Source of the DNA: an uncultured Blautia sp.
Lineage (GTDB): Bacteria; Bacillota; Clostridia; Lachnospirales; Lachnospiraceae
DNA length: 39,720 nucleotides
Assembly (NCBI GenBank): GCA_944380235.1
Contig: CALWHD010000163.1
Coordinates: 1 to 39,720, forward strand
Direction: 5' to 3'
Each line of letters begins with the position of its first letter. Within the stretch, counting starts at the first letter, position 1. This document shows, in pieces, positions 15,545 to 23,945 of this stretch. Made by a program: the position numbers and the translations under genes. The notes below the pieces were generated by a model. The model searched no databases. It saw only the letters and a program-made list of their open reading frames with translations, and was not told where the DNA came from.

Positions 15545-16429
15545 ATGAAAAAAGAAGACGGAAGCTACAGGGAATACGACCCTCAGGTGCTGCGCAGGCT
15601 TCAGCTGGTGCAGCTGGACATCCTGAAAGATTTTATTGCGGTCTGTAAAAAATATGATCTGGATTATATCATGCTGGGCGGAACAGGGATCGGTGTCGTG
15701 CGGCATCAGGGATTTATCCCCTGGGATGATGATATTGATGTGGCAATGCCAAGAAAAGATTATGATCGTTTTATGGAAGTGTACGAAAAGGAAATCGGAG
15801 ATAAATACAAGGTGCTTACGCCTTTAAAGGATAAAAATTATGCCTGTAATGTGACACATTTCCAAAAGAAGGGGACAAAATTTGTTCCTTATATATCCAG
15901 GAGGCTGAAATGTGATCTGTGTATTGACATTGATATTTTTCCTATGGATAATATGCCGGAGGATAAGAGAAAGAGAAACAGCCAGCTGAGAAAGACCTGG
16001 TTTTTAAACAAGCTGATCTTCCTGTGCGGAACTCCTGACCCGATTATTCCGCTGAAGGGATTTCAGAAATTTGCTGCCACATATATCTGCAAGGCAACGC
16101 ATTATGCGCTGAAACTTTTCCATGTATCGCCCAGATTTCTGTATAAATGTCTGGTGAGGGAATGTACCAGATATAACAAAGAAGAGAGCAGATATATGAA
16201 TGCTTTTGAAGTTACTATGTCAGACAGAGCGTATCTTTCGAAGGAGGAGATGTATCCTCTGAGAGAGATGCCTTTTGAGGGGATTATGGTGAGCATGCCC
16301 AATCAGTATGATGTATATCTGAAAAGGCTTTTCGGAGATTATATGCAGATGCCGCCGGAAGATAAGAGAGTGAACCACTGTCCGTATATTCTGGACTTTG
16401 GCGACGGTATCAATGCAGTAAAGGAATGA
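15545..16429 (+). CDS. LicD-family phospho-transferase
   Basis: LicD proteins have a nucleotidyltransferase-like fold and attach phosphocholine or related phospho-alcohols to surface glycans. The eukaryotic relatives fukutin and FKRP transfer ribitol phosphate from CDP-ribitol. This 294-residue protein has the hallmark LGGTGIGVVRHQGFIPWDD segment (44-62) and DDDID at 61-65, the metal-binding acidic cluster. It also has a conserved CDLCIDIDIFPMD strand around 120-135. It lies 24 nt after tagD. No choline kinase or CDP-choline pathway gene (licA, licC) is nearby, so CDP-glycerol from TagD is the most economical donor. That donor choice is inference. Confidence 0.85.
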   Translation: MKKEDGSYREYDPQVLRRLQLVQLDILKDFIAVCKKYDLDYIMLGGTGIGVVRHQGFIPWDDDIDVAMPRKDYDRFMEVYEKEIGDKYKVLTPLKDKNYACNVTHFQKKGTKFVPYISRRLKCDLCIDIDIFPMDNMPEDKRKRNSQLRKTWFLNKLIFLCGTPDPIIPLKGFQKFAATYICKATHYALKLFHVSPRFLYKCLVRECTRYNKEESRYMNAFEVTMSDRAYLSKEEMYPLREMPFEGIMVSMPNQYDVYLKRLFGDYMQMPPEDKRVNHCPYILDFGDGINAVKE

Positions 16430-16464
16430 TTCAAGGGGAAGAAAAGAAGAGAAAAAGAACAGAA

Positions 16465-16510
16465 AAACATGTCGGACGATTCCTTTAAAAGGCTTCTGAC
16501 ATGTTTCTTT
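16465..16510 (+). terminator. Candidate terminator/attenuator inside the polysaccharide cluster
   Basis: AAACATGTC (16465-16473) pairs perfectly with GACATGTTT (16498-16506) and is followed by CTTTC. Inside the loop CCTTT and AAAGG can form a second small hairpin. It lies in the 131-nt gap between licD and the flippase gene, so it may reduce expression of the downstream genes relative to tagD-licD. Confidence 0.5.
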
Positions 16511-16560
16511 CACGTACAGCAGAGGGGCAAAAGAGAAAGGAATAAGGAGTTATAGAACCG

Positions 16561-17817
16561 ATGATAAAAAATTTTTTCATGCCCGGGGAGCAGACTGCGA
16601 AACAAACTTATATCTGGACTGTTCTTGCCGGATTGATTTATGCGGGAAGCTCTTTTTTAATGCAGATGGTAACGTCCAGCTATATCGGAGCAGCTCAGGC
16701 AGGGATTCTGGCGCTGGCGCTTACGGTGGGAAATCAGCTGGTGACTATTGGTTTCTATAATATCAGGACCTATCAGGCTTCTGATGTAAGGGAAAAATAT
16801 AAATTCAGCGATTATTTTGTACTCCGTCTGTTTACTGTTTCCTTAATGCTGGCAGCCGGGGTCATCTGGGTGTGGAGAGAGTCCTACAGCGGAATTAAGC
16901 TTGCGGCCGTGCTGCTGGTAGTGCTGTTCCGTGCGGAAGAAGCTCTGTCAGATGTGATGGAAGGGAGATATCAGCAAAAAGGCAGATACGATGTTTCCTG
17001 CAGAGACATGTTTGTTAAGGTCTCTTTGTATCTTACAGCGTTTCTTGGCGTACTTTTGCTGACAAAAAATCTGGCCTGGGCACTTCTGGCTCTGGCGGTG
17101 GTGTACGGAGGAGGGATTTTCTTTGTGGACAGGCGTCTCATAAAAGAATTCGGAGGTTTTTCCCTGAAAACGACCTGGAGACGCCAGCGTGCTTTGCTGT
17201 TTGAAGGTTTTCCTTTGTTTATCAATGCATTTTTAAATGCCTATATCATTAATGCGGCAAAATATGCCATCGATGATTTTTATGATTCTGAGACTATGGG
17301 GATTTTTGCGCCTCTGTACATGATGGCGTTCGTGGTAAATATGTTCGCATCCTTTGTGCTCAAACCTGCGATTTCCGTCATGGCAGAGTACTATGTGAAA
17401 GGTAATATCCGGGCTTTTATGCACCTGGTGCTCCGTCAGATCGCAGTAGTCAGTGCGGCTACGGGAATCTGCATTGCCGGTGCCTATGTGATGGGGATTC
17501 CTGTCCTGTCCCTTCTTTTCGGTGTGAATCTGGAAGGGTACAGAGGAGCGCTGTGCCTGATTCTCATCAGCGGAGGATTTACGGCTTTGTATCAGCTGTT
17601 TCAGTATGGAATCATTATTATGCGGCATCAGTACAGTACGTTTGTCTGCTGCGGACTCACGGCAGTCCTTACATATTTCATTACGCCGTATCTGACGAAA
17701 AAATATGCAGTTATGGGAGCAAGTGCCAGCTATGCGATTTCTATCGGATGCATGTCTGCACTGTTCCTTGCATTTTTCCTGTATCATCTGATAAAGGACA
17801 GAGAAAAAGAAAAATGA
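16561..17817 (+). CDS. Polysaccharide flippase-like membrane protein (Wzx/MOP superfamily)
   Basis: This 418-residue polytopic membrane protein has about 12 predicted helices and the layout of the polysaccharide-flippase branch of the MOP exporters. These move lipid-linked sugars or oligosaccharides across the cytoplasmic membrane. The N terminus (QTAKQTYIWTVLAGLIYAGS) and the spacing of paired helices fit the family, while individual motifs are weakly conserved, as usual. A slightly shorter length than many Wzx proteins (about 420-480) is not unusual. It lies between licD and two glycosyltransferases. By position it could flip an undecaprenyl-linked unit made by the downstream GT2 or GT4, comparable to GacK of Streptococcus pyogenes. 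Confidence 0.8.
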   Translation: MIKNFFMPGEQTAKQTYIWTVLAGLIYAGSSFLMQMVTSSYIGAAQAGILALALTVGNQLVTIGFYNIRTYQASDVREKYKFSDYFVLRLFTVSLMLAAGVIWVWRESYSGIKLAAVLLVVLFRAEEALSDVMEGRYQQKGRYDVSCRDMFVKVSLYLTAFLGVLLLTKNLAWALLALAVVYGGGIFFVDRRLIKEFGGFSLKTTWRRQRALLFEGFPLFINAFLNAYIINAAKYAIDDFYDSETMGIFAPLYMMAFVVNMFASFVLKPAISVMAEYYVKGNIRAFMHLVLRQIAVVSAATGICIAGAYVMGIPVLSLLFGVNLEGYRGALCLILISGGFTALYQLFQYGIIIMRHQYSTFVCCGLTAVLTYFITPYLTKKYAVMGASASYAISIGCMSALFLAFFLYHLIKDREKEK

Positions 17818-17827
17818 GAGGAACTAT

Positions 17828-18982
17828 ATGAGAAGAATATGTATTTTTGCTTCGCATTACCTGCCCTATCTGGGAGGTATTGAGAGATATACCAGCAACT
17901 TGGCGAAGGCGCTGATGGATATGGGAGATGAAGTGCTGATCGTCACCTGTAATGATATGAAGCTGAAGGAATATGAATTCGTGGATCATGTTCCAGTCCT
18001 TCGTCTTCCCTGCATAAATCTTATGGGCGGAAGATATCCTGTGACTAAATGGAACAGGGAATTTCGCAAATTGTATAAAAAGCTGAAAGAACGAGAATTT
18101 GACCTGGTGCTGATCAACGCCAGATTTTATCCCCACACTCTTTTGGGGGCCTGGTATGCCAGGAGAAAAGGTATCCGGTGTGTGATCCTGGATCATGGGA
18201 CCAGCCATATGACAGTGGGAAAAAAAATACCCGATATGGTGTTTGCGGCTGTGGAACATATCATTACTTTTGGGGACAAGCTGCTTTGTAAGGAATATTT
18301 TGGAGTGTCCAAGGCATGCTGTCACTGGCTGAAACATTTTGGAATCCGGGCAGAAGGGGTGCTCTATAATGCAGTGGACGCCGAAGTGATCCGGAGGATT
18401 GCCGAAAAGCCAGTGAGGGATTTCAGGGCAGAATATGGCATATCTCAGGATACAGCGGCAGTTGTATATACAGGAAGACTGATAAAGGAAAAAGGAATCT
18501 TCAAGCTGATCCAGGCAGTGGAAATGCTGGATCCTTCCTATAGAATCTGTCTTTTGATCGCGGGAGACGGAGAAGAGATGGATCAGGTAAAAGCCCGTGA
18601 AAGTGCTAGAGTAAAGGCGCTTGGAAGGCTGGATTTTCAGGAAGTTGCTTCCCTGCTGGGACAGGCAGAGATTTACTGTCTCCCCACAGAGTATCCGGAA
18701 GGGTTTCCAACGTCCGTGCTGGAAGCAGCAGCGGCAGGCTGTTATGTGATCACTACAGACCGGGGCGGATCCAGAGAGCTGATCTGTGATGAAAGTTATG
18801 GGAAAATACTTACAGAAGTGACACCGGATACAATCAGAAACGCAATAGAGAAAGCTCTTTTGGACCCGGCTGTGAGAGAGGCAGCTGCAAAGAAGGCAGA
18901 AGAGAGAGTGAACCAAGTCTATACATGGAAGAAAACGGCGGAAAGGGTGCATCACCTTGCCGGAAGAGGAATAGGAAAATGA
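17828..18982 (+). CDS. Glycosyltransferase family 4 (GT-B fold)
   Basis: This 384-residue cytoplasmic enzyme is of the retaining GT4 class. It has an N-terminal Rossmann domain starting ICIFASHYLPYLGGIERYT, with the glycine-rich acceptor loop. A C-terminal domain carries VVYTGRLIKEKGIFKLIQA (about 215-233), the CLPTEYPEGFPTSVLEAAAAG donor-binding region (E-x7-E motif, about 285-302) and a DRGGSRELI loop. The donor and acceptor sugars cannot be read from sequence. It is 10 nt behind the flippase and overlaps the next gene as ATGA, so it is one step of the same surface-glycan pathway. Confidence 0.9.
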   Translation: MRRICIFASHYLPYLGGIERYTSNLAKALMDMGDEVLIVTCNDMKLKEYEFVDHVPVLRLPCINLMGGRYPVTKWNREFRKLYKKLKEREFDLVLINARFYPHTLLGAWYARRKGIRCVILDHGTSHMTVGKKIPDMVFAAVEHIITFGDKLLCKEYFGVSKACCHWLKHFGIRAEGVLYNAVDAEVIRRIAEKPVRDFRAEYGISQDTAAVVYTGRLIKEKGIFKLIQAVEMLDPSYRICLLIAGDGEEMDQVKARESARVKALGRLDFQEVASLLGQAEIYCLPTEYPEGFPTSVLEAAAAGCYVITTDRGGSRELICDESYGKILTEVTPDTIRNAIEKALLDPAVREAAAKKAEERVNQVYTWKKTAERVHHLAGRGIGK

Positions 18983-19683
18983 AGAAAAAAAGATTAATCA
19001 TTATTCCCGCTTATAATGAAAGCGCCTGTATAGAAAGAACCGTAAGAGATATTATGGAGCATGCCGAGGGATTCGACTATGTGGTGATCAATGACTGCTC
19101 CACAGATGATACAAGAGAAATCTGTGAGAGAAATCATTTTAACCTGATCAATCTCCCTGTGAATCTGGGAATCGGAGGCGCAGTGCAGACCGGATATCTC
19201 TATGGATACAGAAACGGTTATGACATGGCAGTACAGGTAGATGGAGACGGACAGCATGATCCCTCTTTTTTATGTACCATGGCGGAATATCTGGAAAAGG
19301 AAAAACTGGATATGGTGATCGGCTCCAGATTTATTGAAAAGAAAGGGTTTCAGTCTTCCAGTCTCAGGAGGTTTGGAATCCGCTATTTCAGCATTCTGAT
19401 CCGTCTGCTGACAGGAACCAGGATCACGGATCCAACGTCAGGTCTTCGCATGGTGAACCGGAGGGTAATGAAAGAATTTGCACATAATTATCCCAAGGAC
19501 TATCCGGAGCCGGAAAGTGTAGTGGCGATCCTGTGCAGAAACTGTAAAGTCCGGGAAATCCCTGTGGTAATGCGGGAACGCATGGGAGGTGTATCCTCCA
19601 TTTCTATGAAAAAATCTGTTTATTATATGATAAAGGTCACATTGGCGATTTTGTTTGAGAAAATCAGAGGAGGAAAGAGATGA
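18979..19683 (+). CDS. Family 2 glycosyltransferase, polyprenyl-phosphate sugar synthase-like
   Basis: This 234-residue GT2 (GT-A fold) enzyme resembles dolichol/undecaprenyl-phosphate sugar synthases. It shows IIIPAYNESACIERTV, VINDCSTDDT, the VDGDG motif (Asp88, Asp90) for metal and nucleotide-sugar binding, GSRF and RITDPTSGLRM. It has no C-terminal TM helices. The next gene encodes a small membrane protein (DUF2304), an arrangement like GacI-GacJ in Streptococcus, where the small partner assists the GT2 at the membrane. ATG 18979 overlaps the previous stop. A longer frame from 18925 lacks a ribosome site and would overlap GT4 extensively. Confidence 0.88.
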   Translation: MKKKRLIIIPAYNESACIERTVRDIMEHAEGFDYVVINDCSTDDTREICERNHFNLINLPVNLGIGGAVQTGYLYGYRNGYDMAVQVDGDGQHDPSFLCTMAEYLEKEKLDMVIGSRFIEKKGFQSSSLRRFGIRYFSILIRLLTGTRITDPTSGLRMVNRRVMKEFAHNYPKDYPEPESVVAILCRNCKVREIPVVMRERMGGVSSISMKKSVYYMIKVTLAILFEKIRGGKR

Positions 19684-20060
19684 ATATACGGATTCAGATT
19701 TTAATTGTGATAGTAGCTTTTCTGATCATGCTGTATATCATCAATAAGGTAAGAAAAAAAGGGATAGAACTGCGCTACAGCCTTTTGTGGCTTCTGCTGG
19801 ATGCAGGAATTATTGTATTTGCATGTTTCCCCCAGATTACATCCGGGCTTTCCCATGTTCTGGGAATTAAACAGCCTACAAATATGCTGTTTTTTGCAGG
19901 ATTTTGTTTCCTGCTGCCTATCAGTTTTTCTCTTTCTGTGTCATTATCAAGGCTGTCGGATAAGGCAAAGCGCATGAGCCAGGAGATTGCGCTTCTGAAT
20001 AAAGAAATAGAGAGGATTTCAAATGAAAGAAAAGATGAAGATGTGCGGGAAGATTGTTAG
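19680..20060 (+). CDS. DUF2304 small membrane protein
   Basis: This 126-residue protein has three hydrophobic helices (about 4-22, 33-52 and 66-88) and a charged C-terminal helix likely to be coiled (about 92-120). The RKKGIELRYSLLWLLLDAG segment is typical of DUF2304. Such proteins lie directly behind GT2 genes; GacJ of group A Streptococcus is the characterised example I recall, where it binds and stimulates the GT2. Start and previous stop overlap as ATGA. Its tail overlaps the next gene by 38 bp, so the three genes are tightly coupled. Confidence 0.8.
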   Translation: MNIRIQILIVIVAFLIMLYIINKVRKKGIELRYSLLWLLLDAGIIVFACFPQITSGLSHVLGIKQPTNMLFFAGFCFLLPISFSLSVSLSRLSDKAKRMSQEIALLNKEIERISNERKDEDVREDC

Positions 20061-22002
20061 GCTGACAGTACCCTGCCTGCTCGCTGTGTTTTTTGTAGTG
20101 ATCACAGCTCTTTACTTTTATTATGATGATGTAGTGCGCATTACGGAAAAGGGAGAGGGCACTTACTTTACTGCTGAAGCGGATGAGGAGAGAAGCTATT
20201 CCCTGAAAGGCAGAACAATCGTACAGTCTTATACCACCACCAGAGAAGAAATTGAAAAAATTGGAATGTCTTTTGAAAAAAGAGGCGATGTATCCGGAAT
20301 TGACCTGTATGCAGAACTGCGGGACGCAGACACTGGAAAAGTCCTTCAAGAATGGATGGTATCTGCAGATCTTCTGGCAAAAGCCGGTACCTTTGATTAT
20401 TTTACGCTGGATGAACCTCAGGTGGGAAAAGACAGGAACCTGGAGATGAAACTTTATACAGTGGAAACAGGAGAAAATGTCGGAGAGCTGCTGGTGAGGT
20501 CCTCCAACAGTCCGAAAATCTACGGGGCACTTGCTGTCAACGGTTTCCTTTACAGGAACGCAAAGCTGGCGCTGGCTGTTATGGGAGACGTGGAATATGT
20601 GGGAGATCTCTTTAAGGCAGTGGTGGCAGGATTTTTACTGATGGTGATCCTGTTTTATATTCTGATGAAAAAGAAAAAAATTGTCCGGACAGAAAATCTA
20701 TTTCTTATTGCCGGAATTTTTATAGGGGCTGTCTACATGATGCTTTTTACTCCATATTCAGAACCAGATGGGGAAGTGCATGTCATTACAGCATTTTACT
20801 ATGCCGACATTTTAAATGGGGAGCAGCCTGCGGATGAATCAGGAAAAGTGCTTGCAAGAGAGGAAGATGTAAATCGTGAGGGTATTTCCAGAAATCTGGG
20901 GTTGGATACCTTAAATACTTCGGCAGAACATTTTCTGGAGATGGAAGAAGATACCCGGCAGGCTGCCTTTTTCAGGGGAAAACTGCAGGTTCCTTTTTCC
21001 GCGCATCTTCCCCAGACACTGGGAACTGCGCTGGGAATGGCGCTGGGGCTGGGAACGATACCTACCCTGTATTTGGGAAAGTGCTTTGCCTACATTTTCT
21101 ATCTGCTTTGCTGCTACTTTGCCATCCGTCTGATCCCGTTGGGGAAAATGGTGCTTTTCTGCACTGCGCTGCTGCCCTTTTCTCTGGAGACAGCTACTTC
21201 GTATTCCTATGACAGCACAGTATTATCGCTTGCCCTCCTTATGACGGGCTATGCACTGTACTTGAAATATGAGAAAAAAAGGATTACCATATGGAATGTA
21301 CTTTTTTGGTTCCTTCTTACAGCGTGGATCACTCCCTGCAAGATCGTGTACGGATTTCTGGGCCTGCTGGTGCTGCTGTTTCCGAAAAAGAAATTTAAGA
21401 GGAATATTTATTTCTATATTACCTGCGGCATGACCGGGGCTGTGGCAGGGCTGTCTTTGCTTTTGAGCCGGCTCACCACGATTACCAAGACGGTGACAGG
21501 AGAGATGGGAAATTATTTTACCATAGAGATGTTTTTTGAAGATATTCCCAATTCACTGATGATGATAGGAAGAACCATTGACCAGAGTGCAGATCTTTAT
21601 ATAAAACAATTATTTGGAGGTGTGTATTCCTGGTTTGATGTCAATCTTGCGTGGCTGTTTGTTATTGCTTATATTCTGCTGATGTGTCTGGCGGCTGCCA
21701 GCCTGCAGCAGGAAAAATATACTCTGAAAATATCAGATAAGGCTGTTATGGGTGTTGTTTTCCTTTTGGTTACCGCGGCCATAGCGGCAAGTATGCTGTT
21801 TACATGGACCCCGAAAACAGCAGACTCTATAGACGGGATCCAGGGAAGATATTTCCTGCCGGTACTGCCTTTGGCTGTCTTTTTGTTTAACAACAGGCTG
21901 ATCTTAGTACAGAAGAATATCAGCCGGCAGTTGGCGATGGGTATGATCCTGGTACAATTTATGACGGTCATGCAGCTTTTTACAACGATTATAACCAAGT
22001 AA
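20023..22002 (+). CDS. DUF2142-type multi-pass membrane protein, possible GT-C glycosyltransferase
   Basis: This 659-residue protein has an N-terminal TM helix, an extracytoplasmic beta-rich domain (about 45-190), then about 11 further TM helices. After the second helix comes TPYSEPDGEVHV (about 243-254), an acidic loop in the position where GT-C enzymes carry catalytic Asp/Glu residues. That and the domain layout fit DUF2142. GT-C enzymes transfer sugars from polyprenyl-phosphate donors on the outer face of the membrane, which fits the GT2 and DUF2304 genes immediately upstream. It overlaps DUF2304 by 38 bp, with GAGAGGA before ATG 20023. It is 25 nt before lepA. Catalytic function is inferred. 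Confidence 0.7.
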   Translation: MKEKMKMCGKIVRLTVPCLLAVFFVVITALYFYYDDVVRITEKGEGTYFTAEADEERSYSLKGRTIVQSYTTTREEIEKIGMSFEKRGDVSGIDLYAELRDADTGKVLQEWMVSADLLAKAGTFDYFTLDEPQVGKDRNLEMKLYTVETGENVGELLVRSSNSPKIYGALAVNGFLYRNAKLALAVMGDVEYVGDLFKAVVAGFLLMVILFYILMKKKKIVRTENLFLIAGIFIGAVYMMLFTPYSEPDGEVHVITAFYYADILNGEQPADESGKVLAREEDVNREGISRNLGLDTLNTSAEHFLEMEEDTRQAAFFRGKLQVPFSAHLPQTLGTALGMALGLGTIPTLYLGKCFAYIFYLLCCYFAIRLIPLGKMVLFCTALLPFSLETATSYSYDSTVLSLALLMTGYALYLKYEKKRITIWNVLFWFLLTAWITPCKIVYGFLGLLVLLFPKKKFKRNIYFYITCGMTGAVAGLSLLLSRLTTITKTVTGEMGNYFTIEMFFEDIPNSLMMIGRTIDQSADLYIKQLFGGVYSWFDVNLAWLFVIAYILLMCLAAASLQQEKYTLKISDKAVMGVVFLLVTAAIAASMLFTWTPKTADSIDGIQGRYFLPVLPLAVFLFNNRLILVQKNISRQLAMGMILVQFMTVMQLFTTIITK

Positions 22003-22027
22003 AGAAAATTACAGGAGGAGATAGGAA

Positions 22028-23842
22028 GTGTCAGGAATTGAACAGAGTAAAATTCGTAATTTTTGTATCATTGCACATATTGACCACGGAAAGTCCACCC
22101 TGGCAGACAGAATTATAGAGAAGACAGGATTGCTGACAGACCGGGAAATGCAGGCGCAGGTTCTGGACAATATGGATCTGGAGAGGGAGAGAGGCATTAC
22201 CATCAAATCTCAGGCAGTGCGTATTGTATACAAAGCAAAGGATGGAGAGGAGTATATTTTCAATCTCATCGATACTCCGGGACATGTGGACTTTAACTAT
22301 GAGGTGTCCAGAAGTCTGGCAGCCTGCGATGGTGCCATTCTGGTAGTGGACGCTGCTCAGGGAATTGAAGCGCAGACATTGGCAAATGTGTATCTGGCGC
22401 TGGACCACGATCTGGATGTGTTTCCGGTGATTAATAAGATCGATCTGCCAAGCGCAGATCCGGAGCGTGTCATTAATGAGATTGAGGATGTGATCGGGAT
22501 AGAAGCACAGGATGCACCTCAGATTTCAGCTAAAACAGGACTGAATATAGAAGAGGTGCTGGAGCAGATTGTCACAAAGATTCCGGCACCCGGCGGAAGT
22601 CGGGAGAATCCTCTTCAGGCATTGATCTTTGATTCTGTTTACGATCCCTATAAAGGTGTGATCGTTTTTTGCAGGATTAAGGAGGGAACCGTGAAGAAGG
22701 GAACAAAGATCCGTATGATGGCTACCGGCGCTGTAGAAGAAGTTGTGGAAGTAGGATACTTCGGGGCAGGACAGTTTATTCCCTGTGACGAGCTTTCTGC
22801 TGGTATGGTAGGTTATATTACTGCCAGCATCAAAAATGTGAAGGATACCCGAGTGGGAGACACGATCACAGATGATAACAGACCATGTGAAAAACCGCTT
22901 CCCGGATATAAGAAAGTAAACCCTATGGTTTTCTGCGGAGTGTATCCCGCAGACGGGGCAAAGTATCAGGATCTGAGAGATGCACTGGAGAAGCTGCAGC
23001 TAAATGATGCATCCCTGTTTTTTGAACCAGAGACATCCATTGCCCTGGGGTTTGGATTCCGCTGTGGTTTTCTGGGACTGCTGCATCTGGAGATTATTCA
23101 GGAACGTCTGGAGAGAGAATATAATCTTGATCTGGTGACCACTGCTCCAGGCGTTGTATATAAGGTGCACAAGACCAATGGGGAAGTGATAGAACTGACT
23201 AATCCTTCCAACCTGCCGGATCCTTCTGAGATTGAATATATGGAAGAACCAATGGTCAAGGCAGAGATCATGGTAACCACAGAATTTATAGGTCCTATCA
23301 TGGATCTGTGCCAGGAGAGGAGAGGGCAGTATCAGGGAATGGAATATATGGAAACAACGCGAGCCCTTCTGCATTATCATCTTCCGCTTAATGAGATTAT
23401 ATACGATTTTTTTGATGCTTTGAAGTCAAGGTCCAGAGGATATGCTTCCTTTGATTATGAGATGCTGGGATATGAACAGAGCAATCTTGTAAAACTGGAT
23501 ATTCTGGTAAATAAAGAAGAGGTGGATGCTCTGTCCTTTATTGTATTTGCGGATTCTGCCTACGAAAGAGGAAGAAAAATGTGTGAAAAGCTGAAAGAGG
23601 AAATTCCGAGACAGCTTTTCGAAATTCCGATCCAGGCAGCTATTGGAAGCAAGATCATTGCCAGAGAAACGGTTAAGGCAATGCGGAAAGATGTTCTCGC
23701 AAAATGTTACGGCGGCGATATTTCCCGAAAGAGAAAACTTCTGGAAAAGCAGAAAGAAGGAAAGAAGCGCATGCGCCAGATTGGAAATGTGGAGATTCCT
23801 CAGAAAGCATTTATGAGTGTACTGAAGCTGGATGATAAATAA
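22028..23842 (+). CDS. lepA: Elongation factor 4 (LepA)
   Basis: LepA is a ribosome-associated translational GTPase that back-translocates or remodels stalled ribosomes. The 604-residue product has the complete G domain: P-loop AHIDHGKST (16-24), DTPGH, and [10 protein letters not shown]. Domains II, III and V follow, and the unique C-terminal domain ends [20 protein letters not shown], the LepA-specific tail. The start is GTG 22028 behind AGGAGGAGA. It probably shares a transcript with the polysaccharide genes, since only 25 nt separate it from DUF2142, and continues towards hemW. Confidence 0.97.
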   Translation: MSGIEQSKIRNFCIIAHIDHGKSTLADRIIEKTGLLTDREMQAQVLDNMDLERERGITIKSQAVRIVYKAKDGEEYIFNLIDTPGHVDFNYEVSRSLAACDGAILVVDAAQGIEAQTLANVYLALDHDLDVFPVINKIDLPSADPERVINEIEDVIGIEAQDAPQISAKTGLNIEEVLEQIVTKIPAPGGSRENPLQALIFDSVYDPYKGVIVFCRIKEGTVKKGTKIRMMATGAVEEVVEVGYFGAGQFIPCDELSAGMVGYITASIKNVKDTRVGDTITDDNRPCEKPLPGYKKVNPMVFCGVYPADGAKYQDLRDALEKLQLNDASLFFEPETSIALGFGFRCGFLGLLHLEIIQERLEREYNLDLVTTAPGVVYKVHKTNGEVIELTNPSNLPDPSEIEYMEEPMVKAEIMVTTEFIGPIMDLCQERRGQYQGMEYMETTRALLHYHLPLNEIIYDFFDALKSRSRGYASFDYEMLGYEQSNLVKLDILVNKEEVDALSFIVFADSAYERGRKMCEKLKEEIPRQLFEIPIQAAIGSKIIARETVKAMRKDVLAKCYGGDISRKRKLLEKQKEGKKRMRQIGNVEIPQKAFMSVLKLDDK

Positions 23843-23845
23843 CCG

Positions 23846-23906
23846 GAATCATGGATGCAGCTGTCCGGAGTCATGGAAGGAAGGATTTGAGTTATGATAC
23901 AGCTGC
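23846..23906 (+). repeat. Imperfect direct and inverted repeats between lepA and hemW
   Basis: GCAGCTGT (23857-23864) is the exact inverse of ACAGCTGC (23899-23906). Two near-identical segments, CCGGAATCATGGA and CCGGAGTCATGGA, begin at about 23843 and 23865. They could form a long-loop hairpin in the lepA-hemW spacer. There is no T-run, so it is not a standard terminator. Confidence 0.4.
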
Positions 23907-23945
23907 CTCCTGAAAACAGGAAAAAGCAGACAGGAGAGAAAAAGC

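Noticed and set aside
17741-18955. Long antisense frame of 404 codons on the - strand
   Set aside because: It lies wholly opposite the GT4 gene and the end of the flippase, is rich in His, Cys and Ser as shadow frames are, and has no ribosome site.
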